DNA of 64,000 bases, from contig NZ_JBDUUH010000005.1 of assembly GCF_039939195.1 (NCBI RefSeq), forward strand, positions 186,001 to 250,000, written 5' to 3'. Below, piece by piece: positions 43,531 through 52,485 of the stretch; position 1 is the stretch's first letter, and each line of letters begins with the position of its first letter. The DNA comes from Foliimonas ilicis (lineage in GTDB: Bacteria > Pseudomonadota > Alphaproteobacteria > Rhizobiales > Rhizobiaceae). The notes under the pieces are model-generated. The model did no database searches. It was not told the origin of the DNA and saw nothing but the letters and a program-made list of their open reading frames with translations. The position numbers and the translations under genes were made by a program.

Positions 43531-45492
43531 CTATTTTTTGAGCGTTCCGATGCTGTCTCGAATTTTTTCCATCCATGCTTGCATGACGCTGATCGCCTGA
43601 CTGCCCTTGCCGAACAGCCCGGCGAGCTCCCCTTCGACAGCTTCATGTTTTGTCGCTTCGGGCAGCGGCGGAAGTATGTGGGAATAGTAGGTTTTGTCTA
43701 ACAGCCGATGCAACAAGCGCTCACCGGGGAAGGGTTCGCCATTGTTCAGTGCGCGCACCGCTTTCAGCAGCGTGCGTATGTCATATTGCGTCGGACTTAT
43801 GTCAGGCACCTGCTTACGCAAACCAAGCAACGTGTAGACGGCAACCCTTGCGGTGCGGATTGAACTGTCCATCGTAAATATGATGTCGTTCGATGTTTCG
43901 ACGAACTGCCCCATAAGGCCAAGATTGGTGCATCCCGACGGGACGACATGCGGCCGGTCCCCAGCCGCGCGCGGCATGAACATAGAAGTAATGTACGGCA
44001 TCAACGCAAGGCGCGCCTTGGTATTCGCGACCACCTCTTCAAGCTGATCTTCGATGCCCAGATGATAGCAAAGCTCGGCCAGTATCTCACGCCCGTTGCA
44101 TTCCGGCATCGGCTTTTTGACGAAGTTGCCTTCCTTGTCCATCAGCAGCGCATAGACCCAGATCACCAGCACATCGCCCGGCTGGTCGGGGAAATGCGGC
44201 TGGCGGTTGCATGTGAAGCTCATCACCCAGTTCGAGTCTGTGAAAGTGATGATGCCGCCAGTTGCAGTTTTTCCGGAATAAGGATCGTTGACCGAAAGCT
44301 CTTTAAGCTTCTCCACGAAGGGAGACGGCTTGCATGTGAGCGTGACCGATTCCCACATCGACCGGTCAATATCGCCGTAGAATTTTTCAGGTTTGCCAAA
44401 GATCGGTGATTTCTTTGATAGGTTCTTCCACAGCGCCCAATCGCTTTCATCGCCCGGATCGTGCTTGCCTCGGTCCAGCACCGGTGCATTGTCCATGTCA
44501 CCGTAAGCGGTGCCTTCGGTCATTGAGCCGGTGAGCGCGTAGACCACGTCTTTCGGCCCGACGGTGATCGTCGTATCGGCGCCCTTCACCTTGGCGCGGA
44601 TGGCAGTCACCGTGCGGGTCTCGCCTTCCACAGCCATATCGAGATCATAGGCGCGCGTGTCGAATTGCACTTTTACGCCGCATGCCTTGAGATGCTTCAC
44701 CAATGGGCTGACAAAGCTGTCATGTTGATTGTATTTCGGGAATATCAGGGCCGACATATCTGCCAAGCCGTCGATGGCATCAAGGAACCGATGCATATAA
44801 AGCTTCATCTCAAGAAGGCTTTGCCAATTCTCGAAAGCAAACATTGAACGCCAGAGATACCAAAAATTGGTGTCCAGAAAACCCGCGCTGAAATATTGCT
44901 CGATCGTGATGTCATCGAGGTCTTCCTTGCGCTTCAGCATCAGGCGGATCAATTCCCACTGCTGGCTCCTCGACAGGCCCAATGTGGAGAAATCACGGAT
45001 TTTGCCTCGCTCGTGCATGAGCCGTGCTTTGGAAAAATTTGAATCGTTGTCGTTGACCAGCCGATATTCGTCCAGAACGCTGTATCCCTCAGGAAGTTCA
45101 AGCGCCTGAATGTCCTGAAACATGTCCCAAAGATTGTCGTAGTTCCAGTTCATCTCGCGGCCGCCGCGAATGATATAGCCGTCTTCGGGATTGCCGGCGC
45201 CGTCAAGCGAGCCGCCCTCGATCTGCATGGCGTCCAGAATGGTAATGTCTTTACCGGCCATGCCGCCATCGCGGATCATATAGAAAGCTGCCGCAAGACC
45301 GGCGATGCCGCTCCCAATAATCCAAGCTTTGCGATCCTTCACCTGACCGGCAGGAACAGGCCGATTGCGCATATACGCACCCATCATATCGGGTGGCGGC
45401 AGCGTATTTTCCGCGCTGTTGTGCCAATAGCCGGCGGTAGTGTCGGCTTCGACCTTGAACTTCGATTCTGAGATGGCTGCGGCTTTTTTCAC
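43531..45492 (-). CDS. ohyA: oleate hydratase (MCRA family)
   Basis: 653 residues starting with GTG at 45492, typical length for the family formerly called myosin-cross-reactive antigen. FAD-binding AWIIGSGIAGLAAAFYMIRDGG is followed by the family-specific YIIRGGREMNWNYDNLWDMFQDI with the catalytic glutamate region, FWYLWRSMFAFENWQSLLEMKLYMHRF and PKYNQHDSFVSPLVKHL. It adds water to the 9,10 double bond of oleic or related unsaturated fatty acids, giving 10-hydroxy acids, and is associated with fatty-acid detoxification. It is monocistronic, with no lipid gene nearby, and divergent from a LysR gene 366 bases away. Confidence 0.95.
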   Translation of the reverse strand: MKKAAAISESKFKVEADTTAGYWHNSAENTLPPPDMMGAYMRNRPVPAGQVKDRKAWIIGSGIAGLAAAFYMIRDGGMAGKDITILDAMQIEGGSLDGAGNPEDGYIIRGGREMNWNYDNLWDMFQDIQALELPEGYSVLDEYRLVNDNDSNFSKARLMHERGKIRDFSTLGLSRSQQWELIRLMLKRKEDLDDITIEQYFSAGFLDTNFWYLWRSMFAFENWQSLLEMKLYMHRFLDAIDGLADMSALIFPKYNQHDSFVSPLVKHLKACGVKVQFDTRAYDLDMAVEGETRTVTAIRAKVKGADTTITVGPKDVVYALTGSMTEGTAYGDMDNAPVLDRGKHDPGDESDWALWKNLSKKSPIFGKPEKFYGDIDRSMWESVTLTCKPSPFVEKLKELSVNDPYSGKTATGGIITFTDSNWVMSFTCNRQPHFPDQPGDVLVIWVYALLMDKEGNFVKKPMPECNGREILAELCYHLGIEDQLEEVVANTKARLALMPYITSMFMPRAAGDRPHVVPSGCTNLGLMGQFVETSNDIIFTMDSSIRTARVAVYTLLGLRKQVPDISPTQYDIRTLLKAVRALNNGEPFPGERLLHRLLDKTYYSHILPPLPEATKHEAVEGELAGLFGKGSQAISVMQAWMEKIRDSIGTLKK

Positions 45493-45858
45493 GATAGGCC
45501 TCTCTGGGCCGAGTAGATTTCAGCCCTCTCGCGTTTCGGAATTGCAGTACATCGAATAGTTTACAGAGCGAAAACGCGAGATGACAACAGTTTATCTCAG
45601 ATGCTTCGCCTGCCGGAGCCGTTGACGGTCACATTGCCCCGGACTTTATGTAGAAGGTGAGGTGAGTTGGCATCGACGTTGTGACAAAACGACAAAATGC
45701 AATCCATATGGTCGAAGTCTTCGAGATGAACAGTGTCGACCAAAATGCTAATGTTCTGCGGCAGATCGTTGTTGCCGTGGAGCGGCACGAGCTGCTGCTA
45801 CATGTAGAAAGTTTCGAGGGATACCAATGTTCGTAAGACACGGCGGCTGGTAAAGAAC
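45493..45858. other. divergent intergenic region between ohyA and LysR gene, possible short ORF
   Basis: 366 bases that should hold the promoters of ohyA and of the LysR gene. On the plus strand a frame from GTG 45681 or ATG 45708 to the stop at 45834-45836 would encode 51 or 42 residues (MVEVFEMNSVDQNANVLRQ...). It has no recognised family and no convincing ribosome-binding site, so it is not called as a gene. No clear operator is evident. Confidence 0.3.
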
Positions 45859-46800
45859 ATGCTCACTCTTAGACAAATAGAAGTCATCCGCGCGATTATG
45901 GTGACCGGCAGTATTGCCGGAGCTGCCAAATTGCTAAACGTTGCGGCACCGGGAATAAGCCGCCTTATGAAGTATTCCGAGGATTCGCTTGGTGTTCGTT
46001 TGTTCGATCGCCGCGCTGGCCGTTATGTGCCAACGCCGCAGGCGCGCAATATATTCGATCTGCTTGATACCGTTCACCGCAAGATCGAAGATCTCCAATC
46101 GGCTGTAGGCGACCTTGGCCGAGGCAAAAGCCAGGAGCTTTGCATTGCTTCGGTTCCGAGTATCGCGAATGTCATGATGCCGCGTGCAATATCGAAGCTG
46201 CGAAAAAAGCGTCCCGATCTCGGGCTGGACATAAACATTCTCAAAATCGAAGAGGCCATTGATTATCTCCTGCTTGGACGCGGAGAGATAGTTGCGATCT
46301 CGTCGCGTTTTGATCACCCGTTGATCGACTTTGAGCTTCTCGCCACTGGCAGGCTTCTGTGCATCGTACCGGAGGGTACTCCGCTTTCGGGGCGCAGCAA
46401 GATCACACCGGCGGAGATGGCCGAGCACCCTCTGATCGGGATCAATCCGAAAGACCCGTATGGCGCGATCATGGCCGCGATGTTTACCGACGCGGGTATC
46501 GAGTACCGGATGAATGTCAAAGCGCGCTTCGGAACCACTGTTTGCAGTCTCGTTGCCGCGGGATTGGGGATAGCGATCATCGATGAGTTCACCGTCGCCT
46601 ACGGTGCGGTGCCCGGGCTGAAATGCATCGAGATAGACGCACCGAGCGACTTCCACACCTATGCTGCTTACCGCAACGACGTGCCGCTTTCCGCCTATGC
46701 CGAGCAGTTTCTTGAAATACTTCAAAAAGAGATGGTGAGTGCAAGCTCGCACGCCCAATCATCACAACCAACGGTACGGAAGCGACTTAGACAGACATAA
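45859..46800 (+). CDS. LysR-family transcriptional regulator
   Basis: 313 residues. HTH: LTLRQIEVIRAIMVTGSIAGAAKLLNVAAPGISRLMKYSEDSLGVRLFDRRAGRYVPT. The ligand domain includes SVPSIANVMMPRAISKLRKKRPDL and GLGIAIIDEFTVAYG. The pattern resembles LysR members that control amino-acid/opine-type uptake (OccR/NocR-like group). The next genes on the same strand are an AroE-like enzyme and a Liv-type importer, which it may control; ohyA is the alternative target. Confidence 0.9.
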   Translation: MLTLRQIEVIRAIMVTGSIAGAAKLLNVAAPGISRLMKYSEDSLGVRLFDRRAGRYVPTPQARNIFDLLDTVHRKIEDLQSAVGDLGRGKSQELCIASVPSIANVMMPRAISKLRKKRPDLGLDINILKIEEAIDYLLLGRGEIVAISSRFDHPLIDFELLATGRLLCIVPEGTPLSGRSKITPAEMAEHPLIGINPKDPYGAIMAAMFTDAGIEYRMNVKARFGTTVCSLVAAGLGIAIIDEFTVAYGAVPGLKCIEIDAPSDFHTYAAYRNDVPLSAYAEQFLEILQKEMVSASSHAQSSQPTVRKRLRQT

Positions 46801-47028
46801 CATCATGTTATGAATATCATCAAAAATGGTATTCGAAATCATTTTCCATCGCCGCTACCATGCCTGCAGGGAGGAAAGGTATCGGCAGGAGGAGCCGTAA
46901 ATTGCCTTGGATCGGCCAGAGCAACGGCGTTTTCTTGAGCCAATCTGATCCCCTGCGTGAAATCTCGAAGATATGGCCGCAAGCACAATGCCGGCGGCAA
47001 TGCGCAAGGATTGGGCAAGGCAAATCTT

Positions 47029-47871
47029 ATGTTGAATGCAGTGCCATCAGGCGAAACGAGGATCTTTCCGGTCATCGGTGATCCGATCGATCAGGTGAAG
47101 TCGCCGGGTTCAATTACGCCGATACTTTTCGCCCGCGGCAAGAATGCTCTTGTCGTGCCGCTCCATGTGGATGCGGTAGACATGGGTGCCCTTGTCGAGG
47201 CAATGCGCAGAGTGAACAATATCGATGGGATGCTGGTAACGGTGCCTCACAAGTTCGCCGCTCTCAGTTTTTGCTCATCGGCAACGGAACGCGCGAGATT
47301 TGCCGGTTCTACAAATGTTATGCGCAAGACAAAAAGCGGCTGGCATGGCGATAATACTGACGGTATGGGCTATCTGGATGGGGTCGCGAGGGAGGGCTTC
47401 GAGATTAAGGACAAGCGCGCGCTTCTGATCGGGTGCGGTGGCGCTGGATCGGCGATTGCGTTCGAGATATTGAACCGTGGCGCGCGCGAGCTTGCCGTTC
47501 ATGACATCGATGCGGTACGCCGCGATGATATTCTCAAGCGTCTGGCGGATAGATTTCCAGGAAGGGTACAGACCGGCAGTGACGATCCGTCCGGTTTCGA
47601 TTTCATCGCGAACGCAACGCCGATGGGTATGCGTCTGGATGATCCTTTTCCTGTCGATGTGACCAAGCTCGTGTCAACGCAGTTCGTGGCCTGCGTCATC
47701 ACCAAGCCGGAGGTGCCGTCGCTCATTGCCGAAGCGCGAAGCCGCGGGTGCATGACGATGACGGGTAAGGGGATGTTCGACGCGCAAGCCGAGACGCTCG
47801 CGGATTTTCTTCTCGGGCAAGGACTGTCTGACGAAGTGTTGCAAAAGACAAATGCTAGTTTTGTCTCCTGA
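47029..47871 (+). CDS. shikimate dehydrogenase-like (AroE family) protein
   Basis: 280 residues from ATG 47029; the longer frame from 46957 adds only a non-conserved tail. Catalytic features of AroE are kept: lysine in VTVPHK, aspartate in GDNTDGMGY, and the NADP-type glycine motif LIGCGGAGSA. The shikimate-anchoring SxSPxxHN motif is replaced by VKSPGSITPIL, so the usual substrate is doubtful. Placed upstream of a Liv-type transporter and a lactonase, it is more likely catabolic, for example a quinate-like or hydroxy-acid dehydrogenase. Confidence 0.87.
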   Translation: MLNAVPSGETRIFPVIGDPIDQVKSPGSITPILFARGKNALVVPLHVDAVDMGALVEAMRRVNNIDGMLVTVPHKFAALSFCSSATERARFAGSTNVMRKTKSGWHGDNTDGMGYLDGVAREGFEIKDKRALLIGCGGAGSAIAFEILNRGARELAVHDIDAVRRDDILKRLADRFPGRVQTGSDDPSGFDFIANATPMGMRLDDPFPVDVTKLVSTQFVACVITKPEVPSLIAEARSRGCMTMTGKGMFDAQAETLADFLLGQGLSDEVLQKTNASFVS

Positions 47872-47946
47872 ATGAACTAAGGGGTGGGTGGCGCATGACG
47901 GAGACGGCGCCTTGAAAACCGATCGCTGATAATGGGAGGACCCAAA

Positions 47947-49083
47947 ATGAACTTCAGATCCATACTTGCTGTGACCGCAGCTCTGCTCGCAAGCGCGGGT
48001 GCGGTGCAAGCACAGGAAACCGTCAATATAGGAATGGTCGCCGAGCTTTCCGGCCCAGGCGCACCGTCGGGCACGAATTGGCGCGACGGCATCAGGATTG
48101 CTGCCGAAGAAATCAATGAAGATGGCGGTATTCTTGGCAAACAAGTGAAAGTTTCCGAATACGACACGCAGACCGATCCGCAGGTTTCCCGCGCACTTGT
48201 TCAAAAGGCGATCGACGAAGGCGCGTTTGCGATCCTTGGAACGATCTATTCCGGTTCGACAATGGTCAATATGCTTGTCGCACAGCAGAACAGCATACCT
48301 CAATTCGTTGGCTCCGAAGCGCCCGGCATCGTCGAAAAAGGCAATCCTTTTGTCTATCGTACGTCTTCGGGCGCGCAAAAAGGGGTGCCGGCGCTGACAA
48401 CGTATTTCGTGGATACACTCAAAGCCAAGAAGGTCGGTGTTGCCTGGGTAAACAACGAATTCGGCAAGGGCGGCCATGACGTCTTCATCGCCGAGATGGA
48501 AAAAGCTGGCATCGAAGTGACCGTCGATGTGCCGTCAGAACAGGCGCAGAGCGATTATGCCGCCGACGTGTCGAGGCTGAAACAGTCCAACCCGGATGCC
48601 GTTTTCGTTTATATGAATCAGGAAGAGTCGGCACGGTTCCTGATCGAAGCGAAGAAGCAGGGCCTGGCAATGCCTCTCGTGGGTGAAGTCACTTTGACTG
48701 AAGCCAAGGTCATCGAATTGGCTGGTACGGCGGCCGAGGGCGCAATCGCCCATGTCGGGGTGACTGCTACTGCCACGGATATTGCGGGCATCGCAGCATT
48801 CGCAGAAAAATTCGAGACAAAGTTCAAGCGCAAGCCGACGCATGATGCCATCAAGGGCTATGTGGGCGCATGGGCAACGAAATACGTCACGGAACTGGTC
48901 GGTGAGTTTGACGGCGAGGCGTTCGCCGAAAAGATGAGCGGGCTTTGCCTGAAGGTTGCTGAACATCCGAAGATGCTCCTTGATACCTGCTGGGATGAAA
49001 AGGGCGAAATGTCCCGTCCGAGCTTCATGGTTCAGGTAAAGGACGGCAAGCCGGAAGTCATCGGCACCATTCCTGCCAACTGA
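47947..49083 (+). CDS. ABC substrate-binding protein, branched-chain amino acid (LivK) type
   Basis: 378 residues from ATG 47947, with GGGAGG ahead. Signal peptide about residues 1-23 (SILAVTAALLASAGAVQAQ). The mature protein shows the type I binding fold of the LivK family: IGMVAELSGPGAPSGTNWRDGIRIAAEEINEDGGILGKQVKVSEYDTQTDP, and VNNEFGKGGHDVFIAEMEKAG. Members bind leucine-type amino acids, amides, urea or aromatic acids, so the ligand is open. Confidence 0.92.
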   Translation: MNFRSILAVTAALLASAGAVQAQETVNIGMVAELSGPGAPSGTNWRDGIRIAAEEINEDGGILGKQVKVSEYDTQTDPQVSRALVQKAIDEGAFAILGTIYSGSTMVNMLVAQQNSIPQFVGSEAPGIVEKGNPFVYRTSSGAQKGVPALTTYFVDTLKAKKVGVAWVNNEFGKGGHDVFIAEMEKAGIEVTVDVPSEQAQSDYAADVSRLKQSNPDAVFVYMNQEESARFLIEAKKQGLAMPLVGEVTLTEAKVIELAGTAAEGAIAHVGVTATATDIAGIAAFAEKFETKFKRKPTHDAIKGYVGAWATKYVTELVGEFDGEAFAEKMSGLCLKVAEHPKMLLDTCWDEKGEMSRPSFMVQVKDGKPEVIGTIPAN

Positions 49084-49097
49084 TCTCTCGAAGCGTC

Positions 49098-49123
49098 ACC
49101 GCGACGGCTAGTGCCGTCGCGGT
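49098..49123 (+). other. 11-bp perfect hairpin after binding-protein gene
   Basis: ACCGCGACGGC (49098-49108) and GCCGTCGCGGT (49113-49123) pair perfectly around TAGT, 15 bases after the stop and 20 before the permease start. No T-run follows. Likely an mRNA 3' stabiliser or partial terminator that raises binding-protein yield relative to the permeases. Confidence 0.7.
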
Positions 49124-49142
49124 CTTAAGCGAAAGACACGCA

Positions 49143-50021
49143 ATGTCCCAGTTCCTACAGGTTCTGCTGTCCGGTCTAGCGACCGGCTCGATCTACGCTC
49201 TTGTCGCAATCGGCTTTACCCTGGTGTGGCAGGCTGCACAGACGGTGAATTTCGCCCAGGGCGAGTTTGTCGTTGTCCCGGCATTCATGGTCCTTGTCGG
49301 CCTCAACTATTTCCACATGCCGCTATGGGGCGCGCTTGTCTTCGGACTTGTCATGTCGGTCCTGATCCTTGGCGTGCTTTTCAAGAAGCTGATTGTTGAG
49401 CCGATACTTCCCCATGGTGGGATCACGCTGATCATAGCGACGATGGCGCTGGGCATTCTGCTTAAGGAAAGCGTGAAGGAGTTTTACGGTGCGGAAGCAC
49501 AAGCTTTCCCGGCTTTACTCCCAAGCAACACGATCGACTTTTTCGGTGCAGTGGTCTCTACTCAAGACCTGCTGAACCTCGCGCTGTCTCTGGGAATTGT
49601 CTTCCTTCTGACGCTGTTTCTTAACCGCACGCGCACCGGCCGCTGCATGCAGGCCACTGCGCAGAACCCGGCGGTCGCGGAAATCCTCGGCGTCAACATC
49701 AAGCGAATGGTGCTCTACACCTTCGTTATCAATGCTGCGCTTGCGACCTTGGCTGCATATTTGATCACGCCCGTATATCTCGCCAAATTCTCCAACGGCG
49801 AAACGCTTGGTCTCATTGCGTTCATTGCAGCCATCGTGGGCGGCTTCAACCAAATCCGAGGCGCATTGGTTGGAGGTCTGCTTATCGGCGTTCTCGACAA
49901 TATGACGGCCACTTACATAACCGCGGAATATCGCGCCGCCCTGCCATTGGTGTTGCTCATCGTGATTATTCTGGTGCGCCCGCAAGGCATCATGGGTACG
50001 TCCGAAGGGAGGTCGGTATGA
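49143..50021 (+). CDS. branched-chain amino acid-type ABC permease, LivH class
   Basis: 292 residues, about eight hydrophobic segments. LLSGLATGSIYALVAIGFTLVWQAAQTVNFAQGEFVVV and ATAQNPAVAEILGVNIKRMVLYTFVINAALATLAAYL are LivH hallmarks. It pairs with the LivM-type permease, whose start overlaps its stop by four bases. Confidence 0.93.
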   Translation: MSQFLQVLLSGLATGSIYALVAIGFTLVWQAAQTVNFAQGEFVVVPAFMVLVGLNYFHMPLWGALVFGLVMSVLILGVLFKKLIVEPILPHGGITLIIATMALGILLKESVKEFYGAEAQAFPALLPSNTIDFFGAVVSTQDLLNLALSLGIVFLLTLFLNRTRTGRCMQATAQNPAVAEILGVNIKRMVLYTFVINAALATLAAYLITPVYLAKFSNGETLGLIAFIAAIVGGFNQIRGALVGGLLIGVLDNMTATYITAEYRAALPLVLLIVIILVRPQGIMGTSEGRSV

Positions 50022-51001
50022 TGCGTGGCTGGGTTCGTCCTCTGCTGATAATCGGTCTGATTGTTCTGGCGATGCTCGCGCCAATCGGACAGGGAAATTA
50101 CATCATCTACGTTTTGACATCGTGGCTGATATTCTCAATCGCCGCGATGGGGCTCAATCTCACTCTGGGCTACGCCGGTCAGATTTCGCTCGCGCAGGCA
50201 TCGTTCATGGCCATCGGTGCCTACACGACGGCTATCCTGACGCTGGCCGGCTGGCATTGGGTGTTGGCGATGCCGCTCGGTCTCGTCCTTTGTTTCATCG
50301 TCGGTCTGGTGTTGGGATACCCGGCGTTGCGCGTGAAAGGCCATTTCCTTGCCTTCGTGACACTGGCCTTCAACACGCTGGTTTTCCTGGTGCTGCGCAA
50401 TGAGGAATGGCTGACAGGCGGAACGTATGGTCTCGTCGGGATGCCGCGGCCTGATTTCGGCCTGTTCGCGACCATGAAGCAGATCCATTTCTACTACTTC
50501 ACGCTTGGGGTTACGGTGCTTTCGGGGCTGGTCATGTGGGGTATTGTCCGCTCGCCCTGGGGGCGTGCGTTCAAGGCATTGCGCGAAAACCAGATCCGCG
50601 CCGAAAGCCTGGGTGTGGATACAAAGCGCCTTACACTGCTGGCCTTCGCTATCGGATCGACTTATGGCGGTCTGGCGGGGTCGCTTATCACGCCGCTGGT
50701 GCAATTCATCGAGCCCGGTTCGTTCGCCCTGGCGCATTCCTTGCGTATTTTGTTGATGGTCGTAGTCGGCGGAGCAGGTTTCTTTTTTGGGCCATTTCTT
50801 GGTGCTGGCGTGGTTATCCTGCTGCCGGAGTTCCTGCGTTTCACCCAGGATTACTACCTCATCGTCTACTCGGCTCTTGTCATTGTCATGCTGGTTTTCG
50901 TTCCGGCAGGTCTGATCGGCATATGGGGCAAAGTTCGCGACCGTTTCTGGCCTAAACAGCAAATACGTGGCGATATTAAAGAAGGAGCTCGGCTGAAATG
51001 A
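50018..51001 (+). CDS. branched-chain amino acid-type ABC permease, LivM class
   Basis: 327 residues, about ten hydrophobic segments. IAAMGLNLTLGYAGQISLAQASFMAIGAYTTAILTL and GRAFKALRENQIRAESLGVDTKRLTLLAFAIGSTYGGLAGSL are diagnostic. GGGAGG precedes ATG 50018. It overlaps the ATPase gene that follows by four bases. Confidence 0.93.
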   Translation: MMRGWVRPLLIIGLIVLAMLAPIGQGNYIIYVLTSWLIFSIAAMGLNLTLGYAGQISLAQASFMAIGAYTTAILTLAGWHWVLAMPLGLVLCFIVGLVLGYPALRVKGHFLAFVTLAFNTLVFLVLRNEEWLTGGTYGLVGMPRPDFGLFATMKQIHFYYFTLGVTVLSGLVMWGIVRSPWGRAFKALRENQIRAESLGVDTKRLTLLAFAIGSTYGGLAGSLITPLVQFIEPGSFALAHSLRILLMVVVGGAGFFFGPFLGAGVVILLPEFLRFTQDYYLIVYSALVIVMLVFVPAGLIGIWGKVRDRFWPKQQIRGDIKEGARLK

Positions 51002-51744
51002 CGGGTCCAGTGCTTTCTATTCGCAATATCGAGAAAAGCTTCGGTGGAATTCAAGCCGTTAGCGGTGTGTCCTTCGACGTCCATGACGGCGAAATCCTTG
51101 GCCTCATCGGACCCAACGGTTCTGGAAAATCGACGCTTTTCAACTGTATCCTTGGCCAGCTGAAGCCTGATGCAGGTGAGGTCGAAGTGAACGGCCAGAA
51201 CGTTTCTGGAAAGCGTGCATCCGAACTCAATAAATTGGGTGTTGGACGCACATTCCAGCAGCTTTCGGTTTTTCCGCAGATGACGGTACTCGACAACATC
51301 GTGCTTGCCGGTCAGGAGCATCACGGCACGATGCTGTCGCGTCTGTTCGGAAAGCCTGATGCGGGGTTGACGGAAGAAGCTGACAAGCTGATCGCGTTCT
51401 TCCGCCTGACGCATCTTCGCGACACGCTTGCCGGGTCTCTATCCTACGGGCAGCAAAAGCTGGTGGATGCGGCCATGGCATTTATGGCTGGTCCGCGGCT
51501 TGTGCTGCTCGACGAACCGGCTGGCGGCGTGAACCTCACAATGTTGGCCAATCTGCGGGAGCGGCTTGTCGCCTATAATTCCGAGCATGGAACGACATTC
51601 GTCGTCATCGAACACAATATGGAGTTCGTGATGAGCCTTTGCACGCGCATCATCGTTCTGGCGGAGGGCGCTGTCATCGCAGAGGGAACGCCTGACGAGA
51701 TAAGGTCGAACCAGACCGTCATCGACGCATATCTGGGAGGATGA
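50998..51744 (+). CDS. branched-chain amino acid-type ABC ATPase, LivG class
   Basis: 248 residues. Walker A GPNGSGKST, a signature of LSYGQQKLVDAAMA rather than LSGGQ, and Walker B LVLLDEPAGGV, all usual for LivG. LivG-type length and the AGVNPT-like AGGVNLTM region identify the class. Forms a heterodimer with the LivF-type ATPase encoded three bases downstream. Confidence 0.93.
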   Translation: MTGPVLSIRNIEKSFGGIQAVSGVSFDVHDGEILGLIGPNGSGKSTLFNCILGQLKPDAGEVEVNGQNVSGKRASELNKLGVGRTFQQLSVFPQMTVLDNIVLAGQEHHGTMLSRLFGKPDAGLTEEADKLIAFFRLTHLRDTLAGSLSYGQQKLVDAAMAFMAGPRLVLLDEPAGGVNLTMLANLRERLVAYNSEHGTTFVVIEHNMEFVMSLCTRIIVLAEGAVIAEGTPDEIRSNQTVIDAYLGG

Positions 51745-51747
51745 CCG

Positions 51748-52485
51748 ATGCTTGAACTCAAGAATATCTATGGCGGTTACGGCAAAGTCACGATCCTGAA
51801 CGGGGTATCCTTTACCATTCCAAAAGCCTCGATTACCACAGTTATCGGGCCAAATGGCGCAGGCAAGTCGACTGTCTTCAAGGCCGTGTTCGGCCTCCTC
51901 AACATCCATTCCGGTCAGATTCTTCTGGACGGCAAAGATGTGACCGGGCAGACCCCGCGCCAGATGATCGCGCATGGCGTGACCTATGTGCCGCAGGGCA
52001 GAAATGTCGTGCCGCAGCTTTCTGTCTACCACAATCTCGAACTGGGCGGCATTACAGCTCCCGACCAATCCAAGGTTCGCCAGCGCATAGATGCGGTGAT
52101 GGATCAGTTTCCGATGCTGCGGAAATTCCGCGACAGAAAAGCGGTTGAACTGTCTGGCGGCCAACAGAAACAGCTCGAAGTGGCGCGATCGCTTCTACTG
52201 GATCCGAAGCTGATACTGATCGATGAACCGTCGATCGGTCTGTCGCCCAATCTTGTGCAGGAAGTTTTCCAGACACTTATCCGGCTGCGTGATCAGGGTG
52301 TCACCATCCTGATGGTGGAACAGAACGCCAAGGCCGCACTTGCGATGTCGGACTACGGTCTTGTCCTGGAACTCGGCCAGACACGGATGCACGACGACGC
52401 GGGAAAGCTGCTCGTCGATCCGCGCGTCGGTCAGCTCTTCCTGGGAGGGCATGTCGAGCAGAGCCCTACGGCCAATGCAGTTTGA
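51748..52485 (+). CDS. branched-chain amino acid-type ABC ATPase, LivF class
   Basis: 245 residues. Walker A GPNGAGKST, signature LSGGQQKQLEVARSLL, Walker B LILIDEPSIGLSP and MVEQNAKAALAMSDYGLVLELG. GGGAGG immediately precedes the start. Completes the importer of this operon. Its 3' end overlaps the lactonase gene by 11 bases. Confidence 0.93.
   Translation: MLELKNIYGGYGKVTILNGVSFTIPKASITTVIGPNGAGKSTVFKAVFGLLNIHSGQILLDGKDVTGQTPRQMIAHGVTYVPQGRNVVPQLSVYHNLELGGITAPDQSKVRQRIDAVMDQFPMLRKFRDRKAVELSGGQQKQLEVARSLLLDPKLILIDEPSIGLSPNLVQEVFQTLIRLRDQGVTILMVEQNAKAALAMSDYGLVLELGQTRMHDDAGKLLVDPRVGQLFLGGHVEQSPTANAV

Noticed and set aside
46839..47075. 78-codon minus-strand frame in the gap before the AroE-like gene
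   Set aside because: No start signal or family; overlaps the beginning of the AroE-like gene on the other strand.
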